A stretch of 64,000 bases of DNA from the NCBI GenBank assembly GCA_030654395.1, contig JAURXM010000025.1, positions 62,001-126,000 of the forward strand, read 5' to 3'. Below the pieces are notes generated by a model, which saw only the letters and a list, made by a program, of their open reading frames with translations, was not told the origin of the DNA and did not search any database. Positions within the stretch are counted from its first letter, which is position 1, and each line of letters begins with the position of its first letter. Positions 18,332 through 27,387 of this stretch are shown here, piece after piece. The stretch comes from Aquabacterium sp. GTDB lineage: Bacteria > Pseudomonadota > Gammaproteobacteria > Burkholderiales > Burkholderiaceae_C. A program made the translations under genes and the position numbers.

Positions 18332-19162
18332 TCACTTTTTCTGACACTTGCGGCAAAAAAATGTTGATCGTTGTCCTTGCGTCACACGCACAACGGGCTG
18401 TGCACATACCCCGCATGGTTGACCTTCGCGGCCATAAACCTGAGTGGACAGCTGGAAGTGCCCCTGGCTGCCATGTGCATCCTTGAAGTCCTTCAAGCTT
18501 GACCCACCCATAGCCACAGCCTGGGCAAGCACAGACTGCACAGCCAGAATCAAGCGATCGCACCGTGGCAGGCTCAAGCGTCCTGCAGGCAAACGAGGAT
18601 CGATACCTGCACGAAACAAAGCCTCGCAGGCATAAATATTGCCCGCACCCACAACGATGTTTCCAGCCAACAACGCTTGCTTGATCGAAACGCGTCGCCC
18701 TTGAAGCCGGTCGCGCAGATACCTACCCGACAGCCGGGAATCAAACGGCTCAAGACCAAGCCCCGCCAGCAACTTGGCTGGCACACCGTCATCCATGGAA
18801 CAACCCCAGACAACAGCACCAAAGCGACGAGGATCTGTCAGGCGCAGGACACCCTTGGTCGTCACCATATCAAAATGGTCGTGCACGCCAGCAGGCCCTA
18901 CACCAGACGAAAACGCCAGCGAGCCCGACATACCCAAGTGAATAAGCAACCCGCCACGATCGCCCGAGGCCTCATGCAAGGGCAACCAAAGGTATTTACC
19001 CCTGCGTATGACCACGCCAACTTGCCAGCCAATCAGACCACCCACATCACGACCCACCGGCCAGCGCAGGGGTTTACCCATTTGAACGGACAGCACTTGC
19101 GCACCCTCAATGCGGTCGGCAAAACTCAAACGCGTGACTTCTACTTCCGGCAATTCAGGCAT
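18332..19162 (-). CDS. mutM: Formamidopyrimidine-DNA glycosylase
   Basis: Removes 8-oxoguanine and formamidopyrimidines from DNA. The 276-residue protein starts MPELPEVEV, so Pro2 is the Schiff-base nucleophile after Met removal and Glu3 the helper acid. Lys near residue 60 (RRGKYLWL), the loop LIHLGMSGSL, and the helix-two-turn-helix motif VVGAGNIYACEALF are present. The C-terminal zinc finger has CGVCAQPV and FCRKCQKK. It is divergent from the TPR gene and heads the mutM-GTPase-mutY run. Confidence 0.96.
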   Translation of the reverse strand: MPELPEVEVTRLSFADRIEGAQVLSVQMGKPLRWPVGRDVGGLIGWQVGVVIRRGKYLWLPLHEASGDRGGLLIHLGMSGSLAFSSGVGPAGVHDHFDMVTTKGVLRLTDPRRFGAVVWGCSMDDGVPAKLLAGLGLEPFDSRLSGRYLRDRLQGRRVSIKQALLAGNIVVGAGNIYACEALFRAGIDPRLPAGRLSLPRCDRLILAVQSVLAQAVAMGGSSLKDFKDAHGSQGHFQLSTQVYGREGQPCGVCAQPVVRVTQGQRSTFFCRKCQKK

Positions 19163-19251
19163 GAAGGGAATTATCCGTTGCCAATTGACTCTACTTGAGC
19201 CGGATACATCGTCACCACATCAATAGAATGGCAACACCAGTTGGAGACCAC

Positions 19252-21123
19252 ATGCCCCGTTTGCACCGTTTTGAGCAAGTCATCTCAACCAAGCGCTCCG
19301 CCACATCGCCAAACTCTGACACAACTGAGTCAGGGCTGCCTCAGCTGTATCGGCCCGTGAACCGAAACAGGTGGATGATGGCGGCGGCCATGTCCTTTGC
19401 CCTCTCCAGCGTGAACTTGGCCGAGGCAGCAGCCAGCACCAGCGTCGATAAGCCCGCAATTCAAAACTCATCGATTGACGGCGCCCTTTTTTACCAAATA
19501 CTGGTGGCTGAAATACAAGCCAATGCAGGGGACGCGGGGTCTGCCTACCAAATCTACCTCGAAGCAGCTCGCCGCCAGCAAAATGGACTCCTGTACCAGC
19601 GTGCAGTTGAAATCGCACTAAAAAACCGCGCTGGAGAGCAAGCATTGGCCGCCGCCAAAGCTTGGAGACAAGCACTGCCAAACTCAAAGGAAGCAGCCGA
19701 ATTCACGACTCAAATTCTGCTGGCGCTCGGTCGCAGTACCGACTTGGCCGCGCCACTGCGGTCATTGATACAACTCACGCCAGCACCGCAGCAGCCACAG
19801 GCCATCTCCACACTGGTACGCACCACCGCGCGCATTGCCGACAAAAAGGCAGCTGCCCAAGTCATCGACGAAGCAACCCAACCTTGGCGCCACCCCCCGC
19901 TTGAACTTTCAGAAGCGTGGGTGGTCAGCTCAGAAGCGTGGATGCAGGCCAAGGATGGCAGCACCGCATTGACATCCCTCAAGAGAGCCTTTCGAATCAA
20001 CCCCATCCACCAGGGTGCAGGCCTGCTCGCCATTGATCTCATGACGCTGGCACCCCAAAGTGAAGACCTCGTCAAGCAGCAACTGACCCACCCAGACGCA
20101 CCAGAACTGGTCCGATTAACCTACGCTCGCAAGCTGGCTGGAGCCAGGCGCTTTACTGAATCCGCAGCGCAACTGGAAACGCTTCTCAAAGCGCAACCAG
20201 AGCAGACAGGCACTTGGCTGACCTTGGCCGCAGTGCGGCTTGAGTTGAAGCAATCAGAAGCAGCAGAAGTCGCCTTGCGCCCCGTTCTAGCGCTAGAGAA
20301 GAAGGGCCCTACATCGGCCACAAACGAACCCGGAACACGTACAGCAGCAGAGAGCAACGACCTCACCCAAGCGTACCTGCTGATGTCCCAGATTGCCGAG
20401 CAACGCCAGCAATTAGCCCTTGCAGGCACTTGGCTCGAACGCGCCGACCCCAAACATGAAAAACTCGCCATTCAAGGGCAACGCGCCCGACTGCTGTTCC
20501 GCCAAGGCAAGCTAAACGATGCACGCAAACTGATTCGTGAGCTGCCTGAGACCGAACCAAGAGACGCCATCACCAAATACCAAGCCGAAGCACAACTGCT
20601 GCGCGATGCCAACCAACTGGAAGATGCTTACAAGGTACTGGCTGAGGCAAGCAAGCGCTTCCCTGAAGACAGCGACATCATGTATGACCAGGCCATGCTT
20701 GGTGAGAAGCTTTTGAAATTTGAAGCCATGGAAGGCCTGCTACGTAAGGTCATCGAGCTATCCCCAGACAACCCGAACGCGTTCAATGCCTTAGGTTACA
20801 GCTTCGCCGATCGCAAAATTCACTTATCTGAAGCACGAGCATTGATCACCAAGGCCCTTGAGTTGCGCCCAGGAGACCCCTTCATCACAGACAGCTTAGG
20901 TTGGCTGGAGTTCAGGGCTGGCAACCTCGCAGAGGCCACTCGCCTCCTGCGTGAGGCCCATGAAGCGCGCCCGGATGCGGAAATCGCCGCCCACCTTGGG
21001 GAGGTGCTTTGGAGTCAAGGCAAACAAGATGAAGCACGGAAAATCTGGCTCGACACGCTCAAATCTGAAGGTGACAACGAGACCCTCAAAGAGACGCTGA
21101 AACGCTTTCATGTCAAACCGTAA
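19252..21123 (+). CDS. Exported TPR-repeat protein
   Basis: A 623-residue protein built largely of tetratricopeptide-like helical pairs. Clear TPR-type segments lie in the C-terminal third, for example PDNPNAFNALGYSFADRKI and PGDPFITDSLGWLEFRAGNL. A hydrophobic stretch, MMAAAMSFALSSVNLAEAA, at about residues 40-58 after a basic N-tail looks like a signal peptide or anchor. I chose ATG 19252 because GGAGA lies 5 bases upstream; earlier in-frame starts at 19195 (TTG) and 19228 have none. It overlaps lolB by 14 bases. In Burkholderiales this TPR gene precedes lolB as a rule, suggesting an envelope role, but the function is not known. Confidence 0.82.
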   Translation: MPRLHRFEQVISTKRSATSPNSDTTESGLPQLYRPVNRNRWMMAAAMSFALSSVNLAEAAASTSVDKPAIQNSSIDGALFYQILVAEIQANAGDAGSAYQIYLEAARRQQNGLLYQRAVEIALKNRAGEQALAAAKAWRQALPNSKEAAEFTTQILLALGRSTDLAAPLRSLIQLTPAPQQPQAISTLVRTTARIADKKAAAQVIDEATQPWRHPPLELSEAWVVSSEAWMQAKDGSTALTSLKRAFRINPIHQGAGLLAIDLMTLAPQSEDLVKQQLTHPDAPELVRLTYARKLAGARRFTESAAQLETLLKAQPEQTGTWLTLAAVRLELKQSEAAEVALRPVLALEKKGPTSATNEPGTRTAAESNDLTQAYLLMSQIAEQRQQLALAGTWLERADPKHEKLAIQGQRARLLFRQGKLNDARKLIRELPETEPRDAITKYQAEAQLLRDANQLEDAYKVLAEASKRFPEDSDIMYDQAMLGEKLLKFEAMEGLLRKVIELSPDNPNAFNALGYSFADRKIHLSEARALITKALELRPGDPFITDSLGWLEFRAGNLAEATRLLREAHEARPDAEIAAHLGEVLWSQGKQDEARKIWLDTLKSEGDNETLKETLKRFHVKP

Positions 21124-21727
21124 GGGGTCTCGTCAGCCAGTGATTCGTGCCTTTTGCTTAAGCCCTATCGCATGTTTATTGATAACTGCCTCGGGGTGCG
21201 CCAATTTGCAGCAAACAACATCTGAGCCAACAGCCGCAGAAGCACAAGCTAGCGATCCCGTCACATCGCAGCCCCATGTCGAACTACAAGGTCAGTTGAG
21301 CATCAAGCTCGGCGCCCATGGCGAGCAAACTGCGCAAGGTCTGAGTCTTGGTTTCTTTTTTTCTGGCAACGCACAAACTGGTCAACTTGATCTGATGACC
21401 TTGATGGGCAGTCAAATGGCACAAATCACTTGGGTGCCAGGGCGATCCATCTTGACCGACAGCAAGGGCAGCCGAACCTTCGCAGACCTTGATGCCCTCA
21501 GTCAAGAAATCTTGGCTGAAGCACTGCCTTTGCATGCCCTTGTCCACTGGATGCAAGGCCACGCTGACCCCAGCCTACCAAGCCAGATTGACACGGAATC
21601 AGGCACCTTCTTGCAAGCCGGCTGGCAGATCGATACACGCCAACTCAGCCAGAAGAAACTCCAAGCACAAAGACCTGACAGCCCGACACAGCGCGCAGTA
21701 CAGATCAAAGTCTACTTAGACCGCTGA
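21110..21727 (+). CDS. lolB: Outer-membrane lipoprotein insertion factor LolB
   Basis: LolB accepts lipoproteins from periplasmic LolA and inserts them into the outer membrane. The 205-residue product has a lipoprotein signal peptide ending LLITASGC, so Cys30 would be lipidated. The mature part has the lipocalin-like half barrel: VELQGQLSIKLG, GLSLGFFFSGNAQTGQLDLM, then GSQMAQITWVPGRSILTD, which match LolB strands. The ATG overlaps the TPR gene, and ispE follows after 6 bases; lolB-ispE-prs linkage is standard in beta- and gammaproteobacteria and supports the call. Confidence 0.85.
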   Translation: MSNRKGSRQPVIRAFCLSPIACLLITASGCANLQQTTSEPTAAEAQASDPVTSQPHVELQGQLSIKLGAHGEQTAQGLSLGFFFSGNAQTGQLDLMTLMGSQMAQITWVPGRSILTDSKGSRTFADLDALSQEILAEALPLHALVHWMQGHADPSLPSQIDTESGTFLQAGWQIDTRQLSQKKLQAQRPDSPTQRAVQIKVYLDR

Positions 21728-21733
21728 CAAGCC

Positions 21734-22621
21734 ATGCCTCACCTTCACGACCTGCCGGCTCCGGCCAAGATCAATCTGTTTCTGCATGTCACAGGGCGTC
21801 GAGCTGATGGCTACCACCTGCTGCAATCAGCCTTCATGCTGATCGATTGGCAAGACACGCTCCACATCGATACGCGCACAGACGGGCTGTTGCGACGACA
21901 CGACATCAACGTCGCACTGCCCACAGATGACCTGTGCTTGAGAGCGGCCCGACTGCTTCAAGTCGAAAGCAAAACCACACTCGGCTGCGACATCCATATT
22001 CAAAAGCAAATCCCATGGGGCGCGGGCTTAGGCGGAGGCAGCTCAGATGCCGCAACCGTTTTGCTTGCGCTCAACCAACTGTGGGACCTGAATTGGTCAA
22101 GATCCAAACTGGAGGCGCTGGCCATCAAGCTCGGTGCGGATGTCCCCTTCTTCGTACGTGGGCAAAACGCGTGGGTAGAAGGCATTGGGGAGCGCATCAC
22201 ACCGCTGAGCCTACCCAACGCGGTACTGAATGCGCCACTGGCGCTACTCAAGCCGCCAGTGTCTGTGCCCACTTCAGCCATTTTCAGCAGCAACTTGCTT
22301 AAAAGAAACACAAAACCTGCTATAGTCGAAGACCTCAATGCAGCACCTCGGTGTTTTGGAAAAAATGACTTGCAGGCTCCTGCGGAGCAATACAGCAGTC
22401 AAATTAGCCAAGCACTGCAGATCATGCAAGACCGCTTCGGCAACAGCCGGATGACGGGCTCAGGCAGTACCGTGTTTTCGTGGATTCCCACCAAAGCCGA
22501 CGACCAAGCACCATCATTCCAGCCCGCTGACTTGGGATTAATTGATCACGCATGGGTCGGTCGCGTCAGCCACGGTCTGATTCATCATCCTCTGCTTGAC
22601 TTACTCAACCCGATCGCGTGA
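21734..22621 (+). CDS. ispE: 4-diphosphocytidyl-2-C-methyl-D-erythritol kinase
   Basis: A GHMP kinase of the MEP isoprenoid pathway, 295 residues. PAPAKINLFLHVTGRRADGY at residues 9-28 contains the catalytic Lys, and PWGAGLGGGSSDAATVLLAL near 95-114 is the ATP-binding motif. The C-terminal RMTGSGSTVFSW is the third GHMP motif. It phosphorylates CDP-methylerythritol, upstream of IspF. It lies 6 bases after lolB and is followed by the tRNA-Gln promoter. Confidence 0.95.
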   Translation: MPHLHDLPAPAKINLFLHVTGRRADGYHLLQSAFMLIDWQDTLHIDTRTDGLLRRHDINVALPTDDLCLRAARLLQVESKTTLGCDIHIQKQIPWGAGLGGGSSDAATVLLALNQLWDLNWSRSKLEALAIKLGADVPFFVRGQNAWVEGIGERITPLSLPNAVLNAPLALLKPPVSVPTSAIFSSNLLKRNTKPAIVEDLNAAPRCFGKNDLQAPAEQYSSQISQALQIMQDRFGNSRMTGSGSTVFSWIPTKADDQAPSFQPADLGLIDHAWVGRVSHGLIHHPLLDLLNPIA

Positions 22622-22660
22622 TCGAACTGACCAAGTTAAGCGAAGATTTTGAAAATCAAC

Positions 22661-22689
22661 CTGAATTAGACGCAAAATCCGGCTATAAT
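22661..22689 (+). promoter_or_regulatory. Promoter for tRNA-Gln (and possibly prs)
   Basis: A perfect -10 TATAAT at 22684-22689 lies 17 bases after CTGAAT at 22661-22666, a weak -35. GCGAGGC just downstream resembles a GC-rich stringent discriminator, as expected for a stable-RNA promoter. The tRNA begins about 55 bases further on. Confidence 0.6.
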
Positions 22690-22750
22690 GCGAGGCTCTG
22701 AACAAGAGAAGTTATTAGGTTGCAGTTTAGAAATAAACTGTGTCCTGTGT

Positions 22751-22827
22751 AGGGGAGTCGCCAAGCTGGTTAAGGCATCGGATTTTGATTCCGACATGCG
22801 AAGGTTCGAATCCTTCTTCCCCTGCCA
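22751..22827 (+). tRNA. tRNA-Gln (TTG anticodon)
   Basis: A full cloverleaf can be drawn. The acceptor AGGGGAG pairs with TTCCCCT, with one G-T. The anticodon stem TCGGA/TCCGA closes the loop TTTTGAT, giving anticodon TTG. The T-arm is GAAGG-TTCGAAT-CCTTC. Discriminator G and an encoded CCA end the gene at 22827. It lies between ispE and prs, the usual site in this order. The 22828-22975 stretch before prs has a weak stem GCCCT/AGGGC (22909-22931) followed by six T at 22938, which may end the tRNA transcript. Confidence 0.96.
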
Positions 22828-22975
22828 AATTTTTTGTTCGATCGCATACCACCTGCCCCACACCTTCCGCGAAGGCTGATGCATCCCGACAGTGACGCTA
22901 ACGGGGTCGCCCTAGGGCCAGGTGTCAGGGCTGATGCTTTTTTGCCATCTCTCACTGCCCATCGATCGGCTTTTT

Positions 22976-23938
22976 ATGATCTCCGATACCGTCCTCTTCA
23001 CCGGCAACGCCAATCCAGCGCTTGCCCAAGAAATCGCCGCCAATCTCGGCATTCAATTGGGCCAGGCCTCCGTGGGTCGCTTCTCTGACGGAGAAACCAC
23101 GGTTGAGATCCAACAAAACGTGCGCGGTCGTGAAGTGTTTGTGCTGCAGTCAACATGCGCACCGACAAATGACAACCTGATGGAGTTGCTGATCATGGTT
23201 GACGCGCTCAAGCGTGCGTCTGCCCAGCGCATCACAGCAGTCATCCCCTATTTCGGCTACGCCCGCCAAGATCGCCGCCCTCGTTCAACACGGGTGCCAA
23301 TTTCAGCGCGTGTGGTTGCCAACATGCTCGAAGCAGTCGGCGTCAACCGCATCCTGACGATGGATTTGCACGCAGATCAGATTCAGGGCTTCTTCAACAT
23401 CCCGGTCGATAACATTTACGCTTCGCCTGTGCTGTTGTCAGATTTGCAAGCCAAGCGCTATGAAGACCTCGTGGTGGTATCGCCCGACGTAGGTGGTGTG
23501 GTGCGTGCCCGGGCATTGGCCAAGCAATTAGGATGTGATCTGGCCATCATCGACAAACGCCGCCCCAAGGCCAATGTGTCAGAAGTGATGCACGTTATTG
23601 GTGAGATCGATGGCCGCAACTGCGTGATCATGGATGACATGATTGATACCGCAGGCACCTTGGTCAAAGCAGCTGAAGTGCTCAAGGCGCGTGGCGCAAA
23701 AAGTGTTTACGCTTACTGTACACATGCGGTGTTCTCTGGCCCGGCCATTGAGCGCATCAAAAACTCGCTGCTCGACGAGGTCGTGATCACCAACACCATT
23801 CCGCTGAATGACACGGCCAAGGGTTCGACCAAAATTCGTCAACTGACCACGGCCTTTTTGTTCGCTGAGACCATTCGTCGTATCACAGACGGTGAATCCG
23901 TCACCTCACTTTTCTCAGAACAGAACAACAACTTCTGA
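22976..23938 (+). CDS. prs: Ribose-phosphate pyrophosphokinase
   Basis: Makes PRPP from ribose 5-phosphate and ATP for nucleotide, histidine, tryptophan and NAD synthesis. The 320-residue protein has [17 protein letters not shown] at the start, the flexible loop [17 protein letters not shown] near 95-111, and the pyrophosphate/PRPP motifs [18 protein letters not shown] and [17 protein letters not shown] chose ATG 22976, since family members start just before the SDTxLFTGN strand; a longer frame to 22922 reads through non-homologous sequence. rplY follows after 83 bases. Confidence 0.96.
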   Translation: MISDTVLFTGNANPALAQEIAANLGIQLGQASVGRFSDGETTVEIQQNVRGREVFVLQSTCAPTNDNLMELLIMVDALKRASAQRITAVIPYFGYARQDRRPRSTRVPISARVVANMLEAVGVNRILTMDLHADQIQGFFNIPVDNIYASPVLLSDLQAKRYEDLVVVSPDVGGVVRARALAKQLGCDLAIIDKRRPKANVSEVMHVIGEIDGRNCVIMDDMIDTAGTLVKAAEVLKARGAKSVYAYCTHAVFSGPAIERIKNSLLDEVVITNTIPLNDTAKGSTKIRQLTTAFLFAETIRRITDGESVTSLFSEQNNNF

Positions 23939-24021
23939 TCTGATTCACCGATCGGGCCGTCGCAGGTTCGATCGTTTTTATAGCGCCTGGTCGCGGGCGC
24001 TTTACCAACTTGGAGCATTCC

Positions 24022-24648
24022 ATGAAATTCACCGCTTTTGAGCGCACCCTGCAGGGGACCGGAGCGAGCCGCCGCCTGCGTTTGTCTGGCAAGACCCCTG
24101 GCATCGTTTACGGTGCTGGCCTTGCTGTTCAGAACATCGAACTCGATCACAATGCGCTGTACCACGCCATGCGCAAAGAAGCCTTCCACTCATCCATCCT
24201 CGAGATGGACATCGGTGGCAAGGTCGAACGCGTTTTGCTGCGTGACTACCAGTCACACCCATTCAAGCAATTGGTGCTGCACGTTGACTTCCAGCGTATT
24301 GATGCAACTACAAAGATCCACAAAAAGGTTCCTTTGCACTTCATCAATGAAAACGAGTCACCAGCTGTCAAGCTGGACAAGTGCATCATCAACCACATCG
24401 TTTCCGAACTGGAAATCGAGTGCTTTGCTGAGAAGTTGCCTGAGCACCTGACCGTCGACTTGGCTGCCGTGACCAAGGGTCAAACTTTGCACGTCAATGA
24501 CCTGCAATTGGGCGCTGACATCAAGGTGTTGACGCACGGCCGCAAGAACCCGGTGATCGCCACCGTGGTTGAGCCTGTTGAAGAAGTCATCGCTGCACCA
24601 GTGGCTGTGGCCGAACCCGCCAAGGGCAAGGGCAAGGGCAAGAAGTAA
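24022..24648 (+). CDS. rplY: 50S ribosomal protein L25 (CTC family, long form)
   Basis: The 208-residue long CTC form of L25, which binds 5S rRNA. The N-domain reads [20 protein letters not shown] then [11 protein letters not shown], and the second domain has [12 protein letters not shown]-like [17 protein letters not shown] and a Lys/Gly-rich tail (AKGKGKGKK). The GGAG of TTGGAGCATTCCATG lies 6 bases before ATG 24022; the TTG at 24010 is not needed. It lies between prs and pth, the usual order. Confidence 0.95.
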   Translation: MKFTAFERTLQGTGASRRLRLSGKTPGIVYGAGLAVQNIELDHNALYHAMRKEAFHSSILEMDIGGKVERVLLRDYQSHPFKQLVLHVDFQRIDATTKIHKKVPLHFINENESPAVKLDKCIINHIVSELEIECFAEKLPEHLTVDLAAVTKGQTLHVNDLQLGADIKVLTHGRKNPVIATVVEPVEEVIAAPVAVAEPAKGKGKGKK

Positions 24649-24667
24649 TTCTTTGCGCCAACAAGTC

Positions 24668-24691
24668 AAGCCCCGCTTTAGCGGGGCTTTT
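24668..24691 (+). terminator. Rho-independent terminator after rplY
   Basis: AAGCCCCGC and GCGGGGCTT form a perfect 9-base-pair stem with a TTTA loop, ending in TTTTC. It lies 20 bases after the rplY stop and would close the prs-rplY transcript, so pth may have its own promoter in the 36 bases that follow or rely on read-through. Confidence 0.8.
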
Positions 24692-24727
24692 CTATTTGTG
24701 GATCAGGTAGCGATAATCTAAACCATC

Positions 24728-25369
24728 ATGATTCGACTGTTTGTTGGCCTGGGCAACCCAGGAACGCAATACGAAGACACGCGGCACAACGCAGGTTTTC
24801 TGTATATAGATGAGCTGGCGGCCCGCCTGGGCGTCCGCTTGCAGCCCGACCGTGCGTATCACGGGTTGGTTGCGCGGGCAAACTTGGCACAAGGCCCCGT
24901 CTGGCTGCTCAAGCCCCAGACTTATATGAACCTATCAGGCAAATCAGTTGCGCCACTGGCTCGTTTCTTCAAAATATCACCGGACGAAATACTGGTGGCC
25001 CACGACGAACTAGACCTGCTGCCTGGCCAAGTTAAATTGAAAAAAACAGGTGGGCATGGTGGGCACAACGGACTCAGGGACATCCATGCACAACTGGGAT
25101 CCACTGAATACTGGCGCCTCAGGCTGGGCATAGGGCACCCCGGCGTCAAAAACGAAGTCGCTGACTACGTTTTACGCAAACCACCCCAGTCAGAACGCGA
25201 TGGCATCCTCAAGTGCATCAACCAATCGATTGATGCCACAGAGGCCTTTCTGGTGGGGGACATGGACAAAGCACTCGCACTGGTTCACGCCCAACCACAG
25301 CGGCCCAAACCACCACGCAAGGAGGTGCCAGGCACTCCTGCGTCGTCGCCACCAACAACACCAGACTGA
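24728..25369 (+). CDS. pth: Peptidyl-tRNA hydrolase
   Basis: Releases tRNA from prematurely dropped peptidyl-tRNA. The 213-residue protein has [20 protein letters not shown] with the catalytic His at the end of this motif (about residue 21), [15 protein letters not shown] with its Asn, [20 protein letters not shown] with the Asp, and [13 protein letters not shown]. The C-terminal 25 residues are Pro/Lys/Thr-rich and exceed the E. coli length. It is followed after 3 bases by a small exported-protein gene. Confidence 0.96.
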   Translation: MIRLFVGLGNPGTQYEDTRHNAGFLYIDELAARLGVRLQPDRAYHGLVARANLAQGPVWLLKPQTYMNLSGKSVAPLARFFKISPDEILVAHDELDLLPGQVKLKKTGGHGGHNGLRDIHAQLGSTEYWRLRLGIGHPGVKNEVADYVLRKPPQSERDGILKCINQSIDATEAFLVGDMDKALALVHAQPQRPKPPRKEVPGTPASSPPTTPD

Positions 25370-25372
25370 CTC

Positions 25373-25825
25373 ATGCCCTCTCAACAGGATCAATTGAACC
25401 GACACGCCATGCTGCCACTGCGCATCGCCTCAGCTGCGCTGATCATGTTTGCATGTTTGGTGTCACAAGTCGCCACGGCAGCCCAACAAGCAGACGAACA
25501 GGGCGTTAACCAAGTCACGACCCTTAACTTGCACGACAAGGTAACGCCCGCGCAGGTCCGCTTGTCCAAAGCCCGCACCAAGCGAGACATCGCTTTGGCC
25601 GATCAAATGGAGCGAGACCGACTGCACGCAGAACACGTCAGCAGCCATGTGCCAGCAAGGCAACTGACCAAGCCGCCTCGCCGCCATCCGACAAAAAAAG
25701 CCACGGCTTCAGCACCCATTGAACGATACACAATGGCCTATCGGGTTCGAAATAAGCGTCAATTCCGTGCATTGGTGCCCAAGGACACCCCTGCGGCAGA
25801 CTCAAGCAGGGTGCCCCGCGACTAA
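25373..25825 (+). CDS. Small exported basic protein, unknown function
   Basis: A 150-residue protein I do not recognise. An N-terminal hydrophobic stretch (LPLRIASAALIMFACLVSQVATA) ending in AxA looks like a signal peptide. The mature part is rich in Arg, Lys, Gln and Pro (LSKARTKRDIALADQMERDR, then KPPRRHPTKKATAS), with no Cys and no known motif. It starts 3 bases after the pth stop, so it is probably translated from the same mRNA; an internal ATG at 25409 is an alternative start nearer to the hydrophobic part. A periplasmic, perhaps nucleic-acid- or wall-binding, protein is possible but unproven. Confidence 0.6.
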   Translation: MPSQQDQLNRHAMLPLRIASAALIMFACLVSQVATAAQQADEQGVNQVTTLNLHDKVTPAQVRLSKARTKRDIALADQMERDRLHAEHVSSHVPARQLTKPPRRHPTKKATASAPIERYTMAYRVRNKRQFRALVPKDTPAADSSRVPRD

Positions 25826-25852
25826 ACCAAGCTTGCGTCTCAAGCAGTCAAT

Positions 25853-26110
25853 TCAAAGCGTGGTTTGAGCCTGTAACTTGAAATACTTCCCCAGTAACTG
25901 CTCTTTGGTTTCGATGTAATCAGGATTGACCGGTATGCACTCAACCGGGCAGACCTGTATACATTGAGGCTCGTCAAAATGACCCATGCATTCTGTGCAC
26001 TTGGCGGGATCGATGACGTAGATGCTCTCCCCCATCGATATCGCCTGATTAGGGCATTCTGGTTCGCACACATCGCAATTGATGCATTCGGCGGTGATGA
26101 TCAGGGCCAT
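25853..26110 (-). CDS. YfhL-type 4Fe-4S dicluster ferredoxin
   Basis: An 85-residue ferredoxin with two 4Fe-4S sites. The first cysteine set is [16 protein letters not shown], the second [18 protein letters not shown], with the insertion between Cys residues that marks the YfhL/Allochromatium type and gives unusual redox potentials. The electron partner is unknown. I chose ATG 26110 because the family begins MALIIT(A/D)ECIN; the longer frame to 26191 would run into coaD. It lies 10 bases downstream of coaD in the rsmD-coaD-fdx run common to Burkholderiales. Confidence 0.93.
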   Translation of the reverse strand: MALIITAECINCDVCEPECPNQAISMGESIYVIDPAKCTECMGHFDEPQCIQVCPVECIPVNPDYIETKEQLLGKYFKLQAQTTL

Positions 26111-26120
26111 AGGTGAGCGG

Positions 26121-26624
26121 TCAAACAGCTTTTCTGGCCACACGAGCCTGGAGCCGAGCCAGCACGCTGGGGGCAACAAACTTCGATACATCTCCGCCCA
26201 GCATCGCTATCTCACGAACAAACGTGCCGGAGACAAACTGATACTGATCAGAGGGTGTCAGGAAAACCGTCTCCACGTCGGGCATCAGGTGGCGGTTCAT
26301 GCCAGCCATTTGGAATTCGTACTCGAAGTCACTGACGGCGCGCAGTCCGCGCACAACAACCTTACCGCCGTGATCGACAACAAAATCTCGCAACAGTCCG
26401 GAAAAAGAGACCACCTCAACGTTGCCATAGCCACGAGCCAATTCTTTGGCCATGTCCAGCCGCTCATCGACCGAAAACATGGTGCGCTTGTGGTGCCCTG
26501 TAGCCACAGCCAGAATCAAATGCCCGAAAAGTTGACTCGCTCGGCGCATCAAATCGGCATGCCCTGCGGTCATCGGATCAAAGGTCCCGGGGTATACGGC
26601 AGTCAAGGTAGCTGAAGAGCTCAA
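26121..26624 (-). CDS. coaD: Pantetheine-phosphate adenylyltransferase
   Basis: The penultimate step of coenzyme A synthesis, ATP plus 4'-phosphopantetheine to dephospho-CoA. The 167-residue protein has [19 protein letters not shown], where TAGH is the nucleotidyltransferase (T/H)xGH motif, then [20 protein letters not shown] and the ISSTxVRE-like [14 protein letters not shown]. All key segments are in place. The gene lies 53 bases after rsmD, a pairing seen across proteobacteria. Confidence 0.96.
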   Translation of the reverse strand: MSSSATLTAVYPGTFDPMTAGHADLMRRASQLFGHLILAVATGHHKRTMFSVDERLDMAKELARGYGNVEVVSFSGLLRDFVVDHGGKVVVRGLRAVSDFEYEFQMAGMNRHLMPDVETVFLTPSDQYQFVSGTFVREIAMLGGDVSKFVAPSVLARLQARVARKAV

Positions 26625-26677
26625 TCCAGTCTCCTAAAAAACGCCCGAACGGGGCTGAGGAAGTGGAAGTGTAAATC

Positions 26678-27331
26678 TCATCCCACTCTGCGGAGCAGGT
26701 GAAAGTGCACGGTTCCGGCCTGTCCGCTGCGATGCACTTGCAAACAAGCCATCACATCCACCTTGGTCTCAGCCTGCGGCAAAGAGGCCAAAGGGGTCGG
26801 TGACTCTAGGTAAATCCACCCACCTATGGGCACGCACAACAGCGCCGCTTCGAGCGCTGCCCAAAACAAATTATCGTCAAAGGGCGGGTCCAAAAAGACC
26901 AAATCAAAATATCCCAGACGCAAAGGCTGGTGCATCCATGACAAGGCGTCAGTGCGCACGATGTGGACTTGCTCAGCCTTCAAACGAGCTTGTGTTGCCT
27001 GCAAGCGACGCACCAGATCAGATTCACGCTCCAGCAGCCAGACCTCTGTGGCTCCGCGGGACGCTGCTTCAAGGCCCAACGCACCACTACCTGCAAAAGC
27101 ATCAAGCACCTTCCAACCACTCAAATCCTGCCCTAACCAGTTAAACAAGGTTTCGCGTACGCGACTTGGCGTAGGGCGTAAACCAGCAGAAGCAGGCACA
27201 GGCAAAGGCGTGCGACGCCATATGCCACCAATAAGTCGAATCTCTTGCGCAGCCGATTTGGCGACTTTTTGAACAGCCTTGTTTTGCTTGTCAAGCACGG
27301 TTTGCGGTTTGGGGGTGCGGGTTGAAGTCAT
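26678..27331 (-). CDS. rsmD: 16S rRNA (guanine966-N2)-methyltransferase
   Basis: A Rossmann-fold methyltransferase that makes m2G966 of 16S rRNA. The 217-residue product has GIWRRTPLPVPASAGLRPTP as the rRNA-binding start, VLDAFAGSGALGLEAASRGA as SAM motif I, and DLVFLDPPFDDN as the catalytic (D/N)PP(Y/F) motif. I chose ATG 27331, after which a Lys/Gln-rich tail precedes the conserved domain; the frame extends further to 27376 but would crowd the ftsY start. It diverges from ftsY. Confidence 0.94.
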   Translation of the reverse strand: MTSTRTPKPQTVLDKQNKAVQKVAKSAAQEIRLIGGIWRRTPLPVPASAGLRPTPSRVRETLFNWLGQDLSGWKVLDAFAGSGALGLEAASRGATEVWLLERESDLVRRLQATQARLKAEQVHIVRTDALSWMHQPLRLGYFDLVFLDPPFDDNLFWAALEAALLCVPIGGWIYLESPTPLASLPQAETKVDVMACLQVHRSGQAGTVHFHLLRRVG

Positions 27332-27387
27332 GTCATCCTGATCTGGGTGGCTGTATTGTAAAAAGCCGTGGCTCATACAATGGTCAT

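Noticed and set aside
22874-22937. GGCTGATGC repeated 55 bases apart next to tRNA-Gln, considered as att sites
   Set aside because: The copies are too close to flank an element, no integrase is near, and neither matches the tRNA 3' end.
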